A stretch of 64,000 bases of DNA from Globodera rostochiensis (Eukaryota; Nematoda; Chromadorea; Rhabditida; Heteroderidae), in assembly GCA_018350325.1 (NCBI GenBank), contig JAEVLN010000009.1:2005388-2069387 (forward strand). The letters run 5' to 3'. Numbering within the stretch: the first letter of the stretch is position 1; every line of letters begins with the position of its first letter. Both the position numbers and the translations under genes were made by a program. The notes below the pieces were generated by a model, which saw only the letters and a list, made by a program, of their open reading frames with translations, was not told where the DNA came from and did not search any database. Positions 61,571-64,000 of the stretch are shown piece after piece.

Positions 61571-62465
61571 CTTTTCCATTTAATTTAAAGAATTAATTTT
61601 TATTTACAAAAAAGTATATGTATTTAACTAAGCAAAGTTTTTTTACATATAATGAATTTAAAAATTTCCTTCAAATAAATTAGTTTATTTAGGACATTGG
61701 TAAGGTTACTTTATGAATGCATTTATAATTTATTTAGTTTTTATCAAAATATAATTAAGTAATATTTATATTTAAATTGACATTAAATTAACTGGAAGCT
61801 TTTTGTAGCCGTTTAATAGTTATTTTTCATAGAATTATAACAGTTTGCTTGAAAATTATGATTTAAGGCTTAAAATCATTTTTTTCCTTGCGGGGTTTGC
61901 CATGATAAGGACTAGATTTAGTATTTATATTTAATTCGATATTCTAATTTTTGTCACCCGTGTTTACCCGCGACGTCCTGTGGAAAAGCTTTTCATCATA
62001 CTTTAATTGTTTATGCGTTATAATATGTTGTTTACTTATTATATGGTATAGTAATAGCTGAGCTTAATTAAAAATCAAAAAAATTATTTAACAAACGTTT
62101 ATACTCACTCGGCAATCGTACACCAAAAATAAAAATGAGTCCGTTTTGTGCATTTTTGGAGCATGATGTTTTGTTGATTACCAATAATGTGTCTAATTAT
62201 AGAAATTCACGTCGCCTTAAAAAGTCACCTTATTTTTTATTGTAAGTTCTCGTTTAATTATTATAATATGCCAGAGCCATAAATTGTGCCTTTATTAGGT
62301 AATTTCATTAGACTCAAACTCTTCTTTTAAGGTAAAACTTTTACGTTATCTTATGTTTTTAACATTTACTTTTTTTTGCACAATAATGCTGTAGTGCTGC
62401 TATGATTGTGGATGTTACAAATGTAAAAATTGTTTTGATATTTATATAAATTTATTGTTTTTAAT
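61571..62465. other. 895-bp segment present in one arm only
   Basis: The left arm goes directly from gaattc to taagaagtac, whereas the right arm has 895 extra bases at this point. The ends show neither clear inverted repeats nor a clean target duplication, so either an insertion here or a deletion in the left arm is possible. It contains a gtcacccgtgtttacccgcg patch (61953-61972) but no coding frame. Confidence 0.9.
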
Positions 62466-62763
62466 TGAATTCTAAATAGCCCTTTATTCCAACTGCCTAT
62501 CAGGCCGAACGGCATATACTATTTGCTAATGTCCTGCGATAAAATTATTATTTATTCTGTACAGACATCAGATTAAGAGCTTTATTATTAATATAATAAA
62601 AGTCAAAATTTAAAAATTATAGAATCAATAAGTGTTATTTTTATTCCACTGTTAAATTAAATAAAGTATCATATGAAAACAAAGTTTACAACAACAAAGA
62701 TTATAAACAAATACTTTTATTACATAATTTTAATAATAAGAATAATGCTTGCTTCATATTGTG

Positions 62764-62883
62764 ATGACAGGCGAATCCCTTCTAGAAGCGTTGTCTGTTG
62801 CTTCTATGGAGGTCAGGGTTGCCGCGGGTGACCCGAAAACCGAAATTAGTTTTATCGAATTATTTTTTATAAATTTGCTTTAA
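62764..62883 (+). CDS. 39-codon open frame, right-arm copy
   Basis: Mirror of 54031-54150, differing in the last codon (CTT Leu instead of CCT Pro). Same caveats: possible transposon end, no homologue recognised. Confidence 0.2.
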   Translation: MTGESLLEALSVASMEVRVAAGDPKTEISFIELFFINLL

Positions 62884-64000
62884 TAACGGTCTTCCGAAAC
62901 TTTAATTATTTTCTTTTTTTAATATGATAAATTTTGGATATAAATTCGCATTATATCAATAAGTTAAAAACAATAAATGCCATATAAATAATGCATATTT
63001 TACAAATTTTTGGTGCATTGTTTTATAGATTATGAAAACTAATATAATGAAATTCATAAAAGTAAATCTATGCATTTTTGAGTTAGTTTCAATTTTCAGT
63101 TTAAATAAGAATTGCATTTAAAGTAATAATGATTAAAAAGGCACAAAATCAATAAAAAACATAAGTCAGACATCGACAATTTCGAAAATTAACTTGTGTA
63201 TATTTTTTAAAGCAGCTTAAATTGATGTGTTTGAGCCATTTAATTTGCACTTGTCGCTTTTCATTTCTTTACCTCTAAATTAATTAAGTTAAAACAATTT
63301 GGTGAGGAACTAGCATTTCAACTGACTAACAAAGCAAAAGAAACGAATTTGATTTTTTTAATTGTTTATTGTTATTAATTTAATATGTCAATGTATTTAT
63401 GCGCTAGCTCAGTTTAATTTGTATAAAAGAATTTAATCATTGAATTTTGGTTTTAACAAATGAATAAGCGAAAAATTTTACATTTTGATTATTATTAACA
63501 CATAAAATTATGTTTAATAATAACAAAGAAATGTTTTAACTACCATTAAATTATATTTGGTAAAGCATATATAAAATTTCTTAATTTTATAATGTACCAA
63601 ACTATAGACTCAATTATATTATATGATTTATGCTTTAATATATTATTCTTTAATAACATTTAAAAATTATTCATTAAAAAATATATGAAGGGTATTATTA
63701 ACAAAATTATTTCATTGCTTATTTGTTTGTTGTATAAGCATATATTTTCTAAAAATTGTATTATGCTAAAATTAAAAAATAATAATTTAATAGTATCATT
63801 AGTCGGCATTTGGTATGAATTCGCGCAATCTTATTATTTGGAAATAAACACTCCGACATTCAAGCCAGATATTTTTCTCACATATGAATGTGAAATCTTG
63901 AAGGCAAAGCTGATGTTGTAGGTGGAGTTGTCATCATAAACAATTAAGAGATCAATTAAATCAATAAAAAATAAATCGTATAACGAATTTTTTTGGCTTT

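Larger units (their letters stand above)
58557..63982 (-). repeat. Right arm of large palindrome
   Basis: Reverse complement of 52929-57472, with an extra 895 bp at 61571-62465. Homology ends at 63982, after which the sequence differs, so the whole palindrome is inside the window. The outer open frames (53196-52990 and 63685-63921) are the same A+T-rich sequence mirrored and unlikely to be genes. Confidence 0.97.

Overview
The window is eukaryotic, extremely A+T-rich (by eye about four fifths A/T outside a few islands) and mostly non-coding. The clearest gene, at 42.6-46.05 kb on the + strand, has many short exons separated mostly by 37-52 bp introns with ttttcag/ttttag-type acceptors and much more G+C-rich codons than its surroundings. 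That structure, an astacin-type metalloprotease and abundant small DNA transposons fit a nematode, perhaps a plant-parasitic one with a very A+T-rich genome, but I cannot name a genus from this sequence. I found no rRNA, tRNA, CRISPR array, bacterial operon or viral gene.

Layout. 0.5-3.2 kb is the left arm of an old, diverged inverted repeat whose right arm is 14.57-16.8 kb; a third, direct copy of its outer part is at 46.6-47.7 kb. A ten-unit 108-bp satellite (3183-4271) abuts the inner edge of the left arm, and one decayed unit sits beside the right arm. A second old inverted repeat pairs 5.0-6.9 kb with 20.65-22.2 kb. A hAT transposon remnant with intact ends and target-site duplication lies at 11449-12402. 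17.7-20.04 kb and 32.5-34.55 kb are a diverged direct duplication. 22-42 kb is A+T-rich with scattered short G+C-richer islands that look like isolated exons or gene relics. 42.6-46.05 kb is the metalloprotease gene, lacking both ends. 48.6-51.7 kb holds two copies of a purine-rich element with a CpG-rich core. 52.93-63.98 kb is a large, young palindrome (arms about 4.5 and 5.4 kb, spacer 1084 bp).

Main points. (1) The palindrome arms are nearly identical, and a paralogue at 40.0-40.7 kb shows which arm is ancestral. (2) The metalloprotease has an unusual N-terminal part in which a three-exon module is tandemly duplicated, and a small hAT-like element with a perfect 8-bp duplication sits in one intron. 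(3) Many small repeats each reiterate their own short G+C-rich word (CGGTAA, CCGGGA, CCGGAT, CTCGAGA and others); those with intact ends look like non-autonomous hAT elements. (4) The satellite has a mixed trimer/dimer higher-order structure. Apart from the metalloprotease and the hAT transposase fragment, all protein calls here are weak and marked as such.
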